Positions 48,806 through 58,489 of a stretch of DNA of 64,000 bases are shown here, piece after piece. Positions within the stretch are counted from its first letter, which is position 1, and every line of letters begins with the position of its first letter. The notes beneath the pieces were generated by a model. That model was not told where the DNA came from. It was given only the letters and a program-made list of their open reading frames with translations, and did no database searches. The stretch spans positions 62,001 through 126,000 of the forward strand of contig NZ_RCMB01000002.1 in NCBI RefSeq assembly GCF_011319465.1. Direction: 5' to 3'. Origin of the DNA: Candidatus Nitrosotalea sp. TS. Lineage in GTDB: Archaea; Thermoproteota; Nitrososphaeria; Nitrososphaerales; Nitrosopumilaceae. The position numbers and the translations under genes are program-made.

Positions 48806-49891
48806 CTAACTTGTCTTCAACTGCTTGCCGCAGCTGGAACAAAACTTGGAATCGGTGGCAATGTGAGCACCACATTGTGGACATAGAATTCCTTCCTGTG
48901 GTTTTGGCTGTTGTATCTGTTGTTGACTTGAACCGCAATTTGGACAGAAACTGTTGGATACAGGCATCATCATACTGCATTTGGGGCATTGTTTCATTGG
49001 TGGCTGGTACATTCCTTGTCCCATCTGGCCTGCCATGGCATATCCTATTCCAGAGCCTGCTCCAAATCCTACTCCTAGGCCAGCCCCTAATCCTGCCACG
49101 CCTCCTGGATTCTTTGCAGCGTCTGTCATTGCTTGACCTGCTTGGTACTGCATGTAGTTGACTCCAAGCACTGACATTTCTGATCGTGTGTTAATTGCCT
49201 TTTGAACCTCTTCTGGTAGACTGATTGTAATTCCTGATATCTTGTTGATCTCTATTCCATATTGTCCAAAGTTAGTTGGTGCATTGGCAAGTACTATTTG
49301 CTCAATGTTTTGAAGATTGGTGGCAATGTCGGTAATTTTCAGTCCATTGTCTTTCATCTTTCCTATTGCATTGAACACAAGAAGAATCATCTGTTGCTTG
49401 AGCCTTGTCTCTATGTCATCTGAGGTCTGGACCGCAAAGGTTCCAACGAACTGGTTGATGAAATTCTCAGGTTGTGATATCTTCCATCTAAATTCTCCAA
49501 ATATTCTCAAGTTTACTATTCCAAAGACTGGGTCAACGAACTGGTATGGTTCTGCAGAACCGAATTTTCCATCAATGTACCTGTTCTGCAAATAATAGAC
49601 TTCTGCTGCCTGCTGCACTCCTGTGAAAAATTTTAAGAGACCGCCGACTATTGGCGCATTAAAATCGGTAAGGGCGTATCTATTTGGCTTGTCAAAATAC
49701 GTCAAAACCTTTCCATCTCTGAAAAAGACAGCAATCTCATCTTCTCTGATTACAATGTTGTCATTTAGCCTGATGAGGCGTGGAACTTTCCACATGATGT
49801 TTCCTTCCTTGTATTGTGAATCCCACTCTATTGTGGTAGACCCTGCTATGCTACCTCCGCCAAAATTTGGATCTTTTTTATGTCCAAACAT
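48806..49891 (-). CDS. SPFH-domain protein with two C-terminal zinc ribbons
   Basis: 361 aa, intact. SPFH/band-7 core of the YdjI/virion-core type (NIVIREDEIAVFFRDGKVLT, FGIVNLRIFGEFRWKISQPE, NFINQFVGTFAVQTSDDIE, YGIEINKISGITISLPEEVQ). A Gly-rich hinge (GLGAGLGVGFGAGSGIGYAM) precedes zinc ribbons CPKCSMMMPVSNSFCPNCG and CPQCGAHIATDSKFCSSCG. SPFH proteins scaffold membrane domains. The next gene downstream is another zinc-ribbon protein (gap 10 nt); the upstream one is coiled-coil. Confidence 0.85.
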   Translation of the reverse strand: MFGHKKDPNFGGGSIAGSTTIEWDSQYKEGNIMWKVPRLIRLNDNIVIREDEIAVFFRDGKVLTYFDKPNRYALTDFNAPIVGGLLKFFTGVQQAAEVYYLQNRYIDGKFGSAEPYQFVDPVFGIVNLRIFGEFRWKISQPENFINQFVGTFAVQTSDDIETRLKQQMILLVFNAIGKMKDNGLKITDIATNLQNIEQIVLANAPTNFGQYGIEINKISGITISLPEEVQKAINTRSEMSVLGVNYMQYQAGQAMTDAAKNPGGVAGLGAGLGVGFGAGSGIGYAMAGQMGQGMYQPPMKQCPKCSMMMPVSNSFCPNCGSSQQQIQQPKPQEGILCPQCGAHIATDSKFCSSCGKQLKTS

Positions 49892-49991
49892 TTACAGCCC
49901 ACTTTTTCCCTTTCTTGTTATTATTATTTTCATTTTCTATTTTGTCACCAATATGTTTTCAACAGATTCCAGCCTCTGCTTCCATGTGTGT

Positions 49992-50485
49992 TTAAAGTCG
50001 TCTAAGCATGGGGCTAATTTTAGCAGCAATTGCTTGCGCAGTTGATGTGCCTGAAGTATATTCAGTCAATGATCCAGAAACTGTGGAAGAAATTTGCTCA
50101 GCGCTATTGACAAAATTATAATCGTATTCGTATAACTTGTTTAATGTGCCCTCATCAATTCTTATGTTAGGTGATATGCCAGCAGAGCCTTGCTGGGAAT
50201 GAAATACCTCTCCTGAAATTTGCTGTACCTGAGAAATGATTGCGCCAATGGAAGTCAGGCTGGTAAAATCGCCCTTGTCCGACATGGCTTTTCTCAATGT
50301 TTCAAGTTTGTTTTTTGATTCGTCTAGTTTGTCAAAAACCTGCTTTCGTAGCAACTCGTCTGCCGCTCTGATGTCTTCTAGCTTGCGGTATTCTTTGAGT
50401 GCAGGTATGACGAAGCTGCAACTTTTTGAAAAAGCCACGGCTCTTGGTCTACCTTATCTCTCAGGTCTGGATTATTTCCTGACAT
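49992..50485 (-). CDS. Coiled-coil protein of the SPFH cluster (frameshifted)
   Basis: About 165 aa. It starts MSGNNPDLRDKVDQEPWLFQ at 50485, then a frame change near 50418 joins VIPALKEYRKLEDIRAADEL, LRKQVFDKLDESKNKLETLR, AMSDKGDFTSLTSIGAIISQ. Helical with coiled-coil character, then a Ser/Thr-rich end. It is placed first in the minus-strand cluster with the SPFH gene. Bacterial Psp-like loci place a PspA coiled-coil protein in the same position; here sequence similarity to PspA is not evident. Confidence 0.65.
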
Positions 50486-50570
50486 TATGTTTCACCATAT
50501 GCAATTACATCGCTTAAGGATTGCGTAACTAATGTAATGTTGTTAATTTCACAGAGAAAATCATGATTTT

Positions 50571-51288
50571 CTAAACTACAATTATTCCATTTGAGATTAG
50601 CCATTGTATTCCTTTTACAAAGTCACCGTCAGTGATTTGTCCTGCCGCCCACCAGCCTGCATTTGTTTTAATCCATGCTGGAATTGGCGGTGCTGTTGAA
50701 GGCGTAGAGCCTCCTGACTGTGTTGGTATCTGTATTATTCCATGCTGTATCATGTATTGTAAACCTTGGATAAATTGGTCGTCTCCAAGCTGTCCCTGCG
50801 ACCACCACTTTGCATTATTTTTAATCCATGCTGGAATCACTGTGCTTTGAGTTCCATTAGTCTGTGGGGGTGTTGTTGAATTGGTATTTGGAGTTGTTCC
50901 TCCACCGAGATTAACAGTAAACGTTGCAGTCTCTGGCGGTATTGGCTGGAAAAGTATTCCGTCTACCTCAACTATTACCTGGTATGTTGCAGCATCAGGC
51001 AATTGGCATGGTATGGTAACTGATCCTTCTGCTGTATGCAAAACCGGAGTGCCGCAGATCTGATTGCTTCCTTCCATGACTGATACTTTGTAATCTATGT
51101 GCTGTTGTGCTGCATGGGTTGATTTGTTGATGAAACTTATCAAAAGATTTGTAGAACCCCGGGGGTCGGACTTGCAGGATCTGTTGCAAAACCAACATCG
51201 ATGGTTCCGCCGCTTGTTGGCTTGACAACTTGATCTGCATAGGCAGGAATTATCATGATTGTAACAATTGCTAAAAGCCCAAATACAT
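50571..51288 (-). CDS. Secreted protein with two WW-type surface repeats (N-terminal frameshift)
   Basis: The signal region is read after a frame change just behind ATG 51288 (FGLLAIVTIMIIPAYADQVV), then a beta domain (STNLLISFINKSTHAAQQHI, VSVMEGSNQICGTPVL, YQVIVEVDGILFQPIPP). A Thr/Asn/Pro linker leads to two copies of an about 40-residue repeat: IPAWIKNNAKWWSQGQLGD and IPAWIKTNAGWWAAGQITD, each ending in an INGII-like phrase (MIQHGIIQIP, LISNGIIVV). This repeat is common on secreted proteins of Thaumarchaeota and is thought to be a surface-binding module; its function is not established. About 239 aa. Confidence 0.78.
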
Positions 51289-51469
51289 CGATAGGCTTCC
51301 CTTGGATCTAAAACCAGTGTTTTTCCACATGGTGTAACTCTGTTGTAGACTATATATAAAAAAACTGGAACAAGGATACGCATTCCTTTTAAATTTTGGT
51401 GTTATGACCTTTGATACTGAAAAGATTCAAAAATTCACCTGCTTTTCCTTATCTGTGCATGAGCCATAA

Positions 51470-52759
51470 ATGATTGTTAAAAATTTTAAGCGTCTTGCAA
51501 CAACTGGCAACAAAAAATTGGCACTGTCGATAATAGAGCAGGGTATTTCTGGTGCCATGCCAAACGTTACACTGAAAAAGATTGTAAAGCAAAACTCTCT
51601 TCATGTAGGCAAAAAAAAGATTCCTCTGGGTAAGTATAGTAGAATCTATGTGGTTGCCATTGGAAAATCGGCAGACTCGATGGCAAGCACGGTAGACTCG
51701 CTGACTCGTATTCATGGAGGACTGGTGGTCATGCCTGACACGACTAGTTCTTTGATCAAGAAAAAAAAATTTACCATAATAAGATCTAGTCACCCAATTC
51801 CTACCAAAAAAAGCACCACTGCAGCTAGGAAAATAATTGAATTTCTCAAGTTCTTGGGGGCAACCGATCTGGTTATCTTTTTGATCTCCTGGCGGTGCAT
51901 CCTCGCTAGTTTCTCTCCCAGACGGCATATCATTGCAAGACAAGCAACTCACAACTTGTCTCTTGTTGAGATCTGGGGCAAACATTCGTGAGATAAACTG
52001 TGTAAGAAAACACCTGTCCAAGTAAAGGGCGGAAGGCTGGATGGAATCGCTTGGATGCAAAGCCGTATCGCTTGTAATGTCAGATGTAGTGGGGGACGAT
52101 CTTTCTGTGATCGCATCTGGAATAACATACTGTGACAAATCTACGTTTTCTGATGCAAAAAAAATTCTAATAAAATATGATCTCAAAAACCTAGTTCCAA
52201 AAACAGTTTGGAAAAGAATTGTCCTTGGAACAAAAGGTGTGCTGCCTGAAACTCCAAAAAAACCCAAGATCCAAAATTATGTCATCCAATCTAATCGAGC
52301 TTGTGTCGATCTCATGAAAACTCGTGCACAAAAGCTCGGATTTGTCACAAAAGCAGTCTATTCTGTGGAAGGTAACGTGTATGATGTTGCGTCTAAGCTT
52401 TCAAAACACGTTCCAAGATCTAAAAACTTTTGTCTTGTTTTTGGAGGGGAACCGACAGTTACAGTAAAGGGAAAAGGAAAAGGTGGACGAAACCAAGAAC
52501 TAGTCTTGCACCTGCTAAAAAAACTAAAAGATCGTGACAAAAAAATTATCCATGGCAGTCTGCAGGAACTGACGGAATGGATGGAAATACATGTGTTGCA
52601 GGTGCAATTGCAGATTGTAGCATGCCAACAAAGCCCATCGGCAAATATCTAAATGAAAATAATTCTTATCACTACTTTAAGAAATATGGCGGATTGATCT
52701 TTACAGGCCCAACTCGCACAAATCTTATGGATGTTGGTCTGATATTATTGCAAAAGTAA
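51470..52759 (+). CDS. Glycerate 2-kinase, MOFRL family (frameshifted)
   Basis: Phosphorylates glycerate, linking it to glycolysis. About 430 aa. Start MIVKNFKRLATTGNKKLALS; YSRIYVVAIGKSADSMAST; ILASF-region garbled by a frame change near 51890; then ESLGCKAVSLVMSDVVGDDL; FCLVFGGEPTVTVKGKGKGG with RNQELVLHLLKK (MOFRL core); frame change near 52555 to GTDGMDGNTCVAGAIAD and KYGGLIFTGPTRTNLMDVGL. At least four indels. The final 15 nt overlap the convergent gene at 52745. It may salvage glycerate from photorespiration-like or 3-carbon side reactions. Confidence 0.87.
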
Positions 52760-53131
52760 GGATGTTGCTCTGTTTTGATGCTGCTCGATCAGGTTATACC
52801 TGATCTGCAGTCCTCTCTGATCTATTAGTTGGTGGATGAATCTAGTTTTTGAAATTATGAACGGATCATTTACAATTTTATTTTCTGCAAGATGATCAAA
52901 CATGGATTTTAGATCAAGCATGACATTTACAGTGTCAGAATTTTTTATTACGAATCTCCCAATTCCCCAAAAGAGACCTACATGCAATGCAATGTATTTT
53001 GACTGCTCTGTAGACACTAGATCATAGTAATTTTCTGCATGAGTTCTTATCTGCTCCGCATATGTCTCATTGTTTTCGATCACCCATGAGATTGATTTTG
53101 TATTTCCGTCAAAATAGTAGCTGTGATCCAT
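52745..53131 (-). CDS. Small helical protein, unknown function
   Basis: 128 aa, intact, cytoplasmic, helical: DHSYYFDGNTKSISWVIENN, ETYAEQIRTHAENYYDLVST, EQSKYIALHVGLFWGIGRFV, DLKSMFDHLAENKIVND, YNLIEQHQNRATSLL. No recognised domain. His and acidic residues in the helices could hold metal but no motif is certain. It overlaps the glycerate kinase stop by 15 nt. Confidence 0.6.
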   Translation of the reverse strand: MDHSYYFDGNTKSISWVIENNETYAEQIRTHAENYYDLVSTEQSKYIALHVGLFWGIGRFVIKNSDTVNVMLDLKSMFDHLAENKIVNDPFIISKTRFIHQLIDQRGLQIRYNLIEQHQNRATSLLLQ

Positions 53132-53201
53132 ATGTCAATCAAAAAGGTGTTGATTGTCTATATATTTTGAATATACAACTGAATAACAAAAATAAAAATC
53201 T

Positions 53202-53414
53202 GTGTTCGTGCTAGAAGCAAATTCTTTTTTCACAAACATGGTCGACGAGTTGGTAGAGTTCTCAGCATATGATCCAGAGCTCGCAGAGGGACTAAAGTGG
53301 ATCGACGGCGAGGCTCAAAAACGAGGAATCACTTTCTATGAGATGGTCTTCCACGTTCTTCACAGGTATGATGTTGATACCAAAGCAAAAGACTGGCTTT
53401 CAAAAAGAAATTAG
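53202..53414 (+). CDS. Small protein, paralogue of the one at 55049
   Basis: About 68-70 aa; GTG start at 53202, or a second GTG six nt later. FFTNMVDELVEFSAYDPELA, EGLKWIDGEAQKRGITFYEM, VFHVLHRYDVDTKAKDWLSK. It aligns over its full length with the protein at 55049-55288 (LVD, DP, ID/LD, GITFYEM/GISFYDM). Soluble and helical, no known domain. Both copies flank the citrate synthase gene, in the opposite direction to it. Confidence 0.65.
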   Translation: MFVLEANSFFTNMVDELVEFSAYDPELAEGLKWIDGEAQKRGITFYEMVFHVLHRYDVDTKAKDWLSKRN

Positions 53415-53480
53415 CTTCTAAAATTTAGTAACTATTGTAGAAGAGCAAAATGCAATGTACGATTATTTTTTCAAGATAAA

Positions 53481-53663
53481 CTAGGTTATTGTTGAACAAA
53501 TATCACTGAACACGTTTGGATTGTATTGTCCTGCATACATCTTGACACTCTTGTCACGCGGAATTATTTTGCAAATCACATGTGGTATGAGAAAATCTGC
53601 CATGGCAAACACGCCTATGAGCAAACACCCAACTACAATAATAATTCCAAATGGAATCTTCAT
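53481..53663 (-). CDS. Short membrane or secreted protein
   Basis: 60 aa. A hydrophobic start (KIPFGIIIVVGCLLIGVFAM) is followed by ADFLIPHVICKIIPRDKSVK and YNPNVFSDICSTIT. It has two Cys in the tail. The start could be a signal or a single TM anchor. No family recognised. Codon use looks normal. It is 35 nt before the stop of citrate synthase on the same strand, so probably downstream in its transcript. Confidence 0.5.
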   Translation of the reverse strand: MKIPFGIIIVVGCLLIGVFAMADFLIPHVICKIIPRDKSVKMYAGQYNPNVFSDICSTIT

Positions 53664-53698
53664 AGCTTGGCAGTGTAGTATGCCTGTATAATAATCAT

Positions 53699-54913
53699 TT
53701 AATCAATTTTCAGTTTGCCTGTCAGGCTAGGTGTTTGTCTTTTTTCAATAGGCAAGTATTCGCAACCTGATGGCCCGCAATACTTTCCAACATACACCGC
53801 CTTTGGTCTGTAAAGCATGGGCTTTGGTTGCGCCTCGGCAAATTTTTCTTCAATTATGTGCGCAGTCCATCCTGCAGTTCTTGAAATTGCAAAAATTGGA
53901 GTGTTAAGGTCCATCGGTATGCCAAGCATGTAATACGTTGATGCGCTGTACAAGTCTACGTTTGGAAAAATATCTGATCCCTTTACCTTTTTCATTTCTT
54001 CTTCTGTGACTTCTTCTACTCTCTTTGTTATTCTGTACCATGGCTGTCCTGTCTTCTCTGACAGTCTGCGGGAAAGCTCTCTTAAGACTTCGGCCCTGGG
54101 ATCAAATGTCTTGTACACTGCATGACCCATTCCCATTATCCTGTCTCCTTTGGCAAGCTTTTCTTTTATCTTGGATTCTACTTTATCTTCGGTTTGAATG
54201 TCTAACAGCATCTTCATGACCTGAAAGTTTGCACCCCCGTGAAGTTCTCCACTGAGTGCGCCTATTGCAGCACTGACTGCTGCGTACATGTGAGCTCGGG
54301 TTGAGGCCACTTCTCTTGCAGCAAATGTTGATGCGTTAAAGCTGTGTTCTGCATGTAAAATTAGGCAAATGTCAAAGATTCTTGCAATCTCGGGGTCTGG
54401 CTCCTTTCCAGTTAACATGTATAGGAAATTTCCAGCATGACCAAGTTTTTTTGAGGGCAGAACAACCTCCTTGCCATTTCTAATCCTGTCCCAGTACGCT
54501 ATGATTATTGGAATTTTTGAGATAAGATCTATTGCCCTGTTGTAATTGGTCTTGTGGTCGTCTCCTTTTTCCTTGTCATATACTGCAAGCTCCGATATTC
54601 GAGACTGGATGACATCCATAGGATTTGCAGTCTTGGGAAGATTTTTTAGATTTTTTTCAATGTTTTCTGGAATGTCTCTTGCTTGCATCAGTTTGGTTCC
54701 AAAGTCCTCTAATGTCTTGTCAGTTGGAAGGTCGTCATTGAGAAGAAGACAGGCAGTCTCTTCAAAGTTTGATTTCTTTACCAGGTCTAAAATGTCATAT
54801 CCTCGGTAGATCAGTTTTCCGTTAACGCCGTCTATTGCGCAAATCTTTGTATCTGCAACTTCGATATTGCGAAGCCCAATGTTCTTTGTTTCCACTAGAT
54901 ACCATTGCGTCAA
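53699..54913 (-). CDS. gltA: Citrate synthase
   Basis: 404 aa, intact. Condenses acetyl-CoA and oxaloacetate to citrate. DGVNGKLIYRGYDILDLVKK near the start; active-site His in LILHAEHSFNASTFAAREVA, His in IMGMGHAVYKTFDPRAEVLR, catalytic Asp and Arg region PNVDLYSASTYYMLGIPMDL and FAISRTAGWTAHIIEEKFAE. The archaeal/bacterial type with C-terminal CEYLPIEKR. One of the few long genes without a frame break. Flanked by two small paralogous proteins in opposite orientation. Confidence 0.95.
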   Translation of the reverse strand: MTQWYLVETKNIGLRNIEVADTKICAIDGVNGKLIYRGYDILDLVKKSNFEETACLLLNDDLPTDKTLEDFGTKLMQARDIPENIEKNLKNLPKTANPMDVIQSRISELAVYDKEKGDDHKTNYNRAIDLISKIPIIIAYWDRIRNGKEVVLPSKKLGHAGNFLYMLTGKEPDPEIARIFDICLILHAEHSFNASTFAAREVASTRAHMYAAVSAAIGALSGELHGGANFQVMKMLLDIQTEDKVESKIKEKLAKGDRIMGMGHAVYKTFDPRAEVLRELSRRLSEKTGQPWYRITKRVEEVTEEEMKKVKGSDIFPNVDLYSASTYYMLGIPMDLNTPIFAISRTAGWTAHIIEEKFAEAQPKPMLYRPKAVYVGKYCGPSGCEYLPIEKRQTPSLTGKLKID

Positions 54914-55048
54914 ATGTGTATTAAAAATCTACTACCCAGTCCCCCTGTCTGTACGAGAAGACAATTACAACTTGAAAATGGCGGAAAATTAAGCAGTTGG
55001 TCTAATCTCACAACTCTGTAGCATATAGCAAAATTCCAAAAGAACTGC

Positions 55049-55288
55049 ATGAAAATGATTCCATTAGAAGAGGATTTCATCAAACTAGTTGACAACTTTG
55101 TAGTTGAAACAAAAGATCCAAAAATCTTGGATGAACTATCGCAGCTTGACAGGGAATCGCGGCTGCTTGGAATCTCGTTTTATGACATGTATTGCATGGT
55201 CTTGCAAGATGGCACCAAGCACAGAACTCTGGTTTCAGAATTTAAGAACTACATGGGATTGAAAAAGCCCGCTACTTTTGTAGCTTGA
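55049..55288 (+). CDS. Small protein, paralogue of the one at 53202
   Basis: 79 aa from ATG 55049 (MKMIPLEEDFIKLVDNFVVE), or from the second ATG two codons later. DPKILDELSQLDRESRLLGI, SFYDMYCMVLQDGTKHRTLV. Clear full-length similarity to 53202-53414. No recognised fold; likely a small helical DNA- or protein-binding factor. It is divergent from citrate synthase with about 135 bp between, where both promoters must lie. Confidence 0.68.
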   Translation: MKMIPLEEDFIKLVDNFVVETKDPKILDELSQLDRESRLLGISFYDMYCMVLQDGTKHRTLVSEFKNYMGLKKPATFVA

Positions 55289-55346
55289 ATTAATTGAGAT
55301 CACGCCGTTTTTGATTTAAATGAGGGTGTTCTGACGTGTTAATTCT

Positions 55347-56329
55347 ATGGCAAGAACCAAAGTTGTCTGCATTTCACACAAAGAAGATGCTGATGGAATA
55401 GGCGCTGCATCATTAATCAGGCAAGCATTTGGCGGGGATACAAAACTGGTTGACTATCCAGGTCTTATGACAGAGCTTGAACAATTACGAAATGACGAAT
55501 CAATAAAAACGGTATACATATGTGATTTGGGTCTTAGCAAAACAAACCAGGACCAGTTCGTTGAACTCCTAAAGGAATTGAGAAAAAAAGCGTGTCTCAG
55601 TGACATACATTGATCATCATGATCTGGAAGACGGAATAAAGAAAAAAATCAAGGCCTTAAAAGTCAATTTGATTCATACGGTAAACGAGTGTACGACTGT
55701 CCAGGTCTATAATGCGTTCAAGTCAAAGCTAAATGATCATCAGCTCTCTGATTGCTGCCTGTTCTGCAGTCACAGATTACATGGAAGACAGACCGCTGGG
55801 TTCAAAACTACTCCAAAGATTTGACAGACAGTTCATTTTACTTGAGGCAACAGTTCTTACATTTACTATTGTCAGCCACCAAAAAGACGGCGAGTACTTG
55901 CTGTATCTTGTAGACGAGCTCAGCCAATTAAAATATCCACACGATATTCCAAACACTTTTGAATTTGCGCGCATACAAGCAGAAAGAATTTCAGGTGTAA
56001 TTCAAAAGGTAAAAGACAACATGAAGAAAATGAAGAACTTGGCTTACATGGAAGTCACAGATTCTGGTGCAAGCATGGTGGTTAATTTTGTCTTGGGAAT
56101 GTCAGGAAAAGACGTTGGTGTGTCATACAAATTCAGAGAAGAAAAGGGAATTTACGCAGTCTCTATTCGCGGTTCAAGATCATGCAAAGTACATTTGGGA
56201 AGAATAGTCAACCAGCTTGCAACAGAGCTTGGCGGCTCAGGTGGAGGACATGACAAGGCATGCGGTGCAGTCATACCAAAAGAAAAAATTTTACAGTTCG
56301 TCAAAAAATTCAATTCAAAGCTTAACTGA
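55347..56329 (+). CDS. DHH-family phosphoesterase (frameshifted)
   Basis: RecJ/NrnA-like phosphodiesterase of about 327 aa. First motif ISHKEDADGIGAASLIRQAF; second VYICDLGLSK; the DHH motif TYIDHHDLEDGIK after a frame change near 55600; DHHA1 part with YAVSIRGSRSCKVHLGRIVN and the ending GGSGGGHDKACGAVIP. Frame changes near 55600 and 55735. Family members degrade short RNA/DNA or cyclic dinucleotides; the substrate here is unknown. It overlaps the convergent RidA gene by 8 nt. Confidence 0.88.
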
Positions 56330-56778
56330 CTTCGGCTATCAAGTCTATCTCAACAGTAGAGTTTAGAGGAAGACTTGCAACTCCCACTGCAATTCTGGAA
56401 TGTTTTCCCTTTTCTCCCAAATATCTCAAACAAAAAGTCAGAGGCGGCATTGATTATCTTGGGCTGTTCAACAAAGTCTTGCGCGCTGTTTACAAATCCT
56501 GACACTCGCACGATTCTTGAAATCTTGTCTAGTGTTCCAAGCTCTGCTTTGAGTTGTGCCAGTACATTTATGACACAAAGCTTGGCTGCCTGCTGTGCAA
56601 CTTCTAGTGATACATTTGTAGGAACTTTACCCTGAAATTCTACCTTGCCGTCTTTTACTGGAATCTGGCCTGAGACAAATACAAGATTTCCAGTCCTTAC
56701 AACAGGAATGTACGAGCCTGCAGGCTTGGGTGGTGTTGGAAGTGAAATATTTAGCAAGGCAAGTTTTTCTTCAATCAC
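56322..56778 (-). CDS. RidA/YjgF-family imine deaminase (3' frameshift)
   Basis: Small trimeric enzyme that hydrolyses reactive enamines/imines from PLP chemistry. About 152 aa: NISLPTPPKPAGSYIPVVRT, GNLVFVSGQIPVKDGK, LCVINVLAQLKAELGTLDKI, RIVRVSGFVNSAQDFVEQPK. An indel near 56405 hides the true end, which reads KHSRIAVGVASLPLNSTVEI with the conserved Arg of the active site, then stop at 56322. Intact otherwise. It overlaps the DHH gene 3' end. Confidence 0.9.
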
Positions 56779-56843
56779 AATTTTTTGCTCAGAGCCTTAA
56801 CTTTTAACTTTATCTTGATATATGATGTACGCAGAGCCTAACT

Positions 56844-57077
56844 GTGGAAAAGTCACACGGCAAGAAAATGCAAAAGGACTTGGATATAATGGAATCAAAA
56901 CTCAATGCACTAGAGGCAGCGTCTGATGATAAATCACAAAAATCCATGATTGTAGTACTGAAGGGTATAGTTGAAAATCAAAAACATCTCGTAGATGAAT
57001 TTGAGCACCTAAAAAAAGCAATAGATCTACTCACACTTCAGATCTTCAAAGTGGAAAAAAGCTTCAATTCTGGATAA
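56844..57077 (+). CDS. Small coiled-coil protein
   Basis: 77 aa from GTG 56844. Almost entirely heptad helix: KMQKDLDIMESKLNALEAAS, SMIVVLKGIVENQKHLVDEF, EHLKKAIDLLTLQIFKVEKS. Nothing identifies its partner. It precedes the membrane protein at 57176 by about 100 nt. Confidence 0.6.
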   Translation: MEKSHGKKMQKDLDIMESKLNALEAASDDKSQKSMIVVLKGIVENQKHLVDEFEHLKKAIDLLTLQIFKVEKSFNSG

Positions 57078-57175
57078 CAATCTTGCGGCTGGAGTCATAT
57101 TGTCATGTTTTATGACTCGGCAAGACGGCTCATTAATAAAAGATATAAATTCAGCGCCTATTTTTTGGACAACAA

Positions 57176-58232
57176 ATGTCAATTGCAAATGATCCTGCAG
57201 ACAAACCAAAGCCAGTTCTAAGAGACAAGAATCCTCACAACTATAGAAAAGTGGGTTATTCGATGATAGTAATTTCGGTATCTCTTGTGGCAATTGGATT
57301 GCTTTCGTGGAATCTGGCAAGCAATTATCATTTCTCGTCTAACATAATGGCACTACAAGAAGTAGATACCATGACGCCAAAGTCAGGTTACAATATTGTT
57401 CTTTTTGATGTATCACAACCGGTTGGTGCAAAACTGAGGATGCTGGATTCTGCAGACACGCTTGATGCTGCACGCCAACTACAAACCCAAGATGCGGCAC
57501 AAAATCCAGGCTCTACAATGCAGGTCCTAGTTTTCAACGGCTCTAAAGATTACAATCTAAACCAAATGGCAGGTGCCGAAGTGTTTCTGCAAACTCCTAC
57601 AACTGGCTACAATGTCGTACTTGATAACTATAATCTGGCAGTTGGAGCAAAACTGACATCAGGCTCACGTGAAGCCTCACTTGCCAACGCTACCAGCCTA
57701 TGAGCAACAACAAGAAAGTCAGATACAAGGACAAGAAGTCAAAATAATGATTTTTACCACATCGTTTACTGATAATCTAAAACAGGTAACAAACTCTAGT
57801 ACGCCTGTGGCAAATTACACCATGGTGTTACCACCGCCGCCAGCCTCTCATGTACAAGCCAATCAAACAACGCCTGCTGCAAGCTCCAGCGGTCCAAATG
57901 CAACATCTACTGTACCGTCTACTAACCAAACTACAACTGTTGCAACAAACAAGACTGCAGTTATTGCAACAAATCAAACTGTAACAATGTCGACTAGACC
58001 AAACGCTACTTCTGCTGTTGCAAATAAAACCACGGTGACATTATCAAACCCTGCAGTTTCTGCTGTCACTGCAAATAACACCGCAACCATGCAGTCTAAT
58101 CACACCTCTTCGAAAACAACTGTAAATGCAACTGCATCTACAACAGTTGCAATGAATTCAACTGCAACTGTAGGAGTATCAAAATCAGTTGACCTAAATG
58201 AAACTGTAGGCATTAGCGTTACAGGAAAATAA
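57176..58232 (+). CDS. Membrane-anchored protein with Thr/Asn-rich glycosylation tail (frameshifted)
   Basis: About 352 aa. N-terminal cytoplasmic part, then TM helix about 26-50 (VGYSMIVISVSLVAIGLLSW). Extracellular part with two related segments (SGYNIVLFDVSQPVGAKLR and TGYNVVLDNYNLAVGAKLT). A frame change near 57675 joins PHLPTLPAYEQQQESQIQGQ and a long tail rich in N-x-T/S sites (NATSTVPSTNQTTTVATNKT and similar), suited to heavy N-glycosylation. No anchor at the C-terminus. Probably a surface layer-associated protein; no family recognised. Confidence 0.65.
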
Positions 58233-58235
58233 AGG

Positions 58236-58388
58236 CTAGACTAGTTCTTCGTCAATCTCATCTATTGGATCAAGATATTGTTTGCACGTACAGTTTGGTA
58301 TCAGACATTTTCCAGCTTTTAAAAATGAGTGACTCTCACTTGAAGGCTCATGTATGGAATCAGTGTGGTGACAGCGCTTGCAGTTCAT
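58236..58388 (-). CDS. Tiny Cys-rich zinc-binding protein
   Basis: 50 aa from ATG 58388: MNCKRCHHTDSIHEPSSESH then FLKAGKCLIPNCTCKQYLDP and an acidic end. C-x2-C-H-H and C-x5-C-x-C suggest one structural zinc. It converges on the Thr-rich gene (3-nt gap). An extension of the frame upstream is shadow. Function unknown; similar small zinc proteins are common in this phylum. Confidence 0.65.
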   Translation of the reverse strand: MNCKRCHHTDSIHEPSSESHSFLKAGKCLIPNCTCKQYLDPIDEIDEELV

Positions 58389-58489
58389 AACTGGAATAAT
58401 TTGTGCTGTGTTATTTAATATTTGAAAAAGCACATCAGACTGGAAATAACATAGAACAATACAAATAGGCATTTTCAATTCTAGAGATA

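Noticed and set aside
51449-52267. Long minus-strand open frame (272 codons) antisense to glycerate kinase
   Set aside because: The plus strand here encodes clear glycerate kinase motifs; the antisense product is low-quality in composition.
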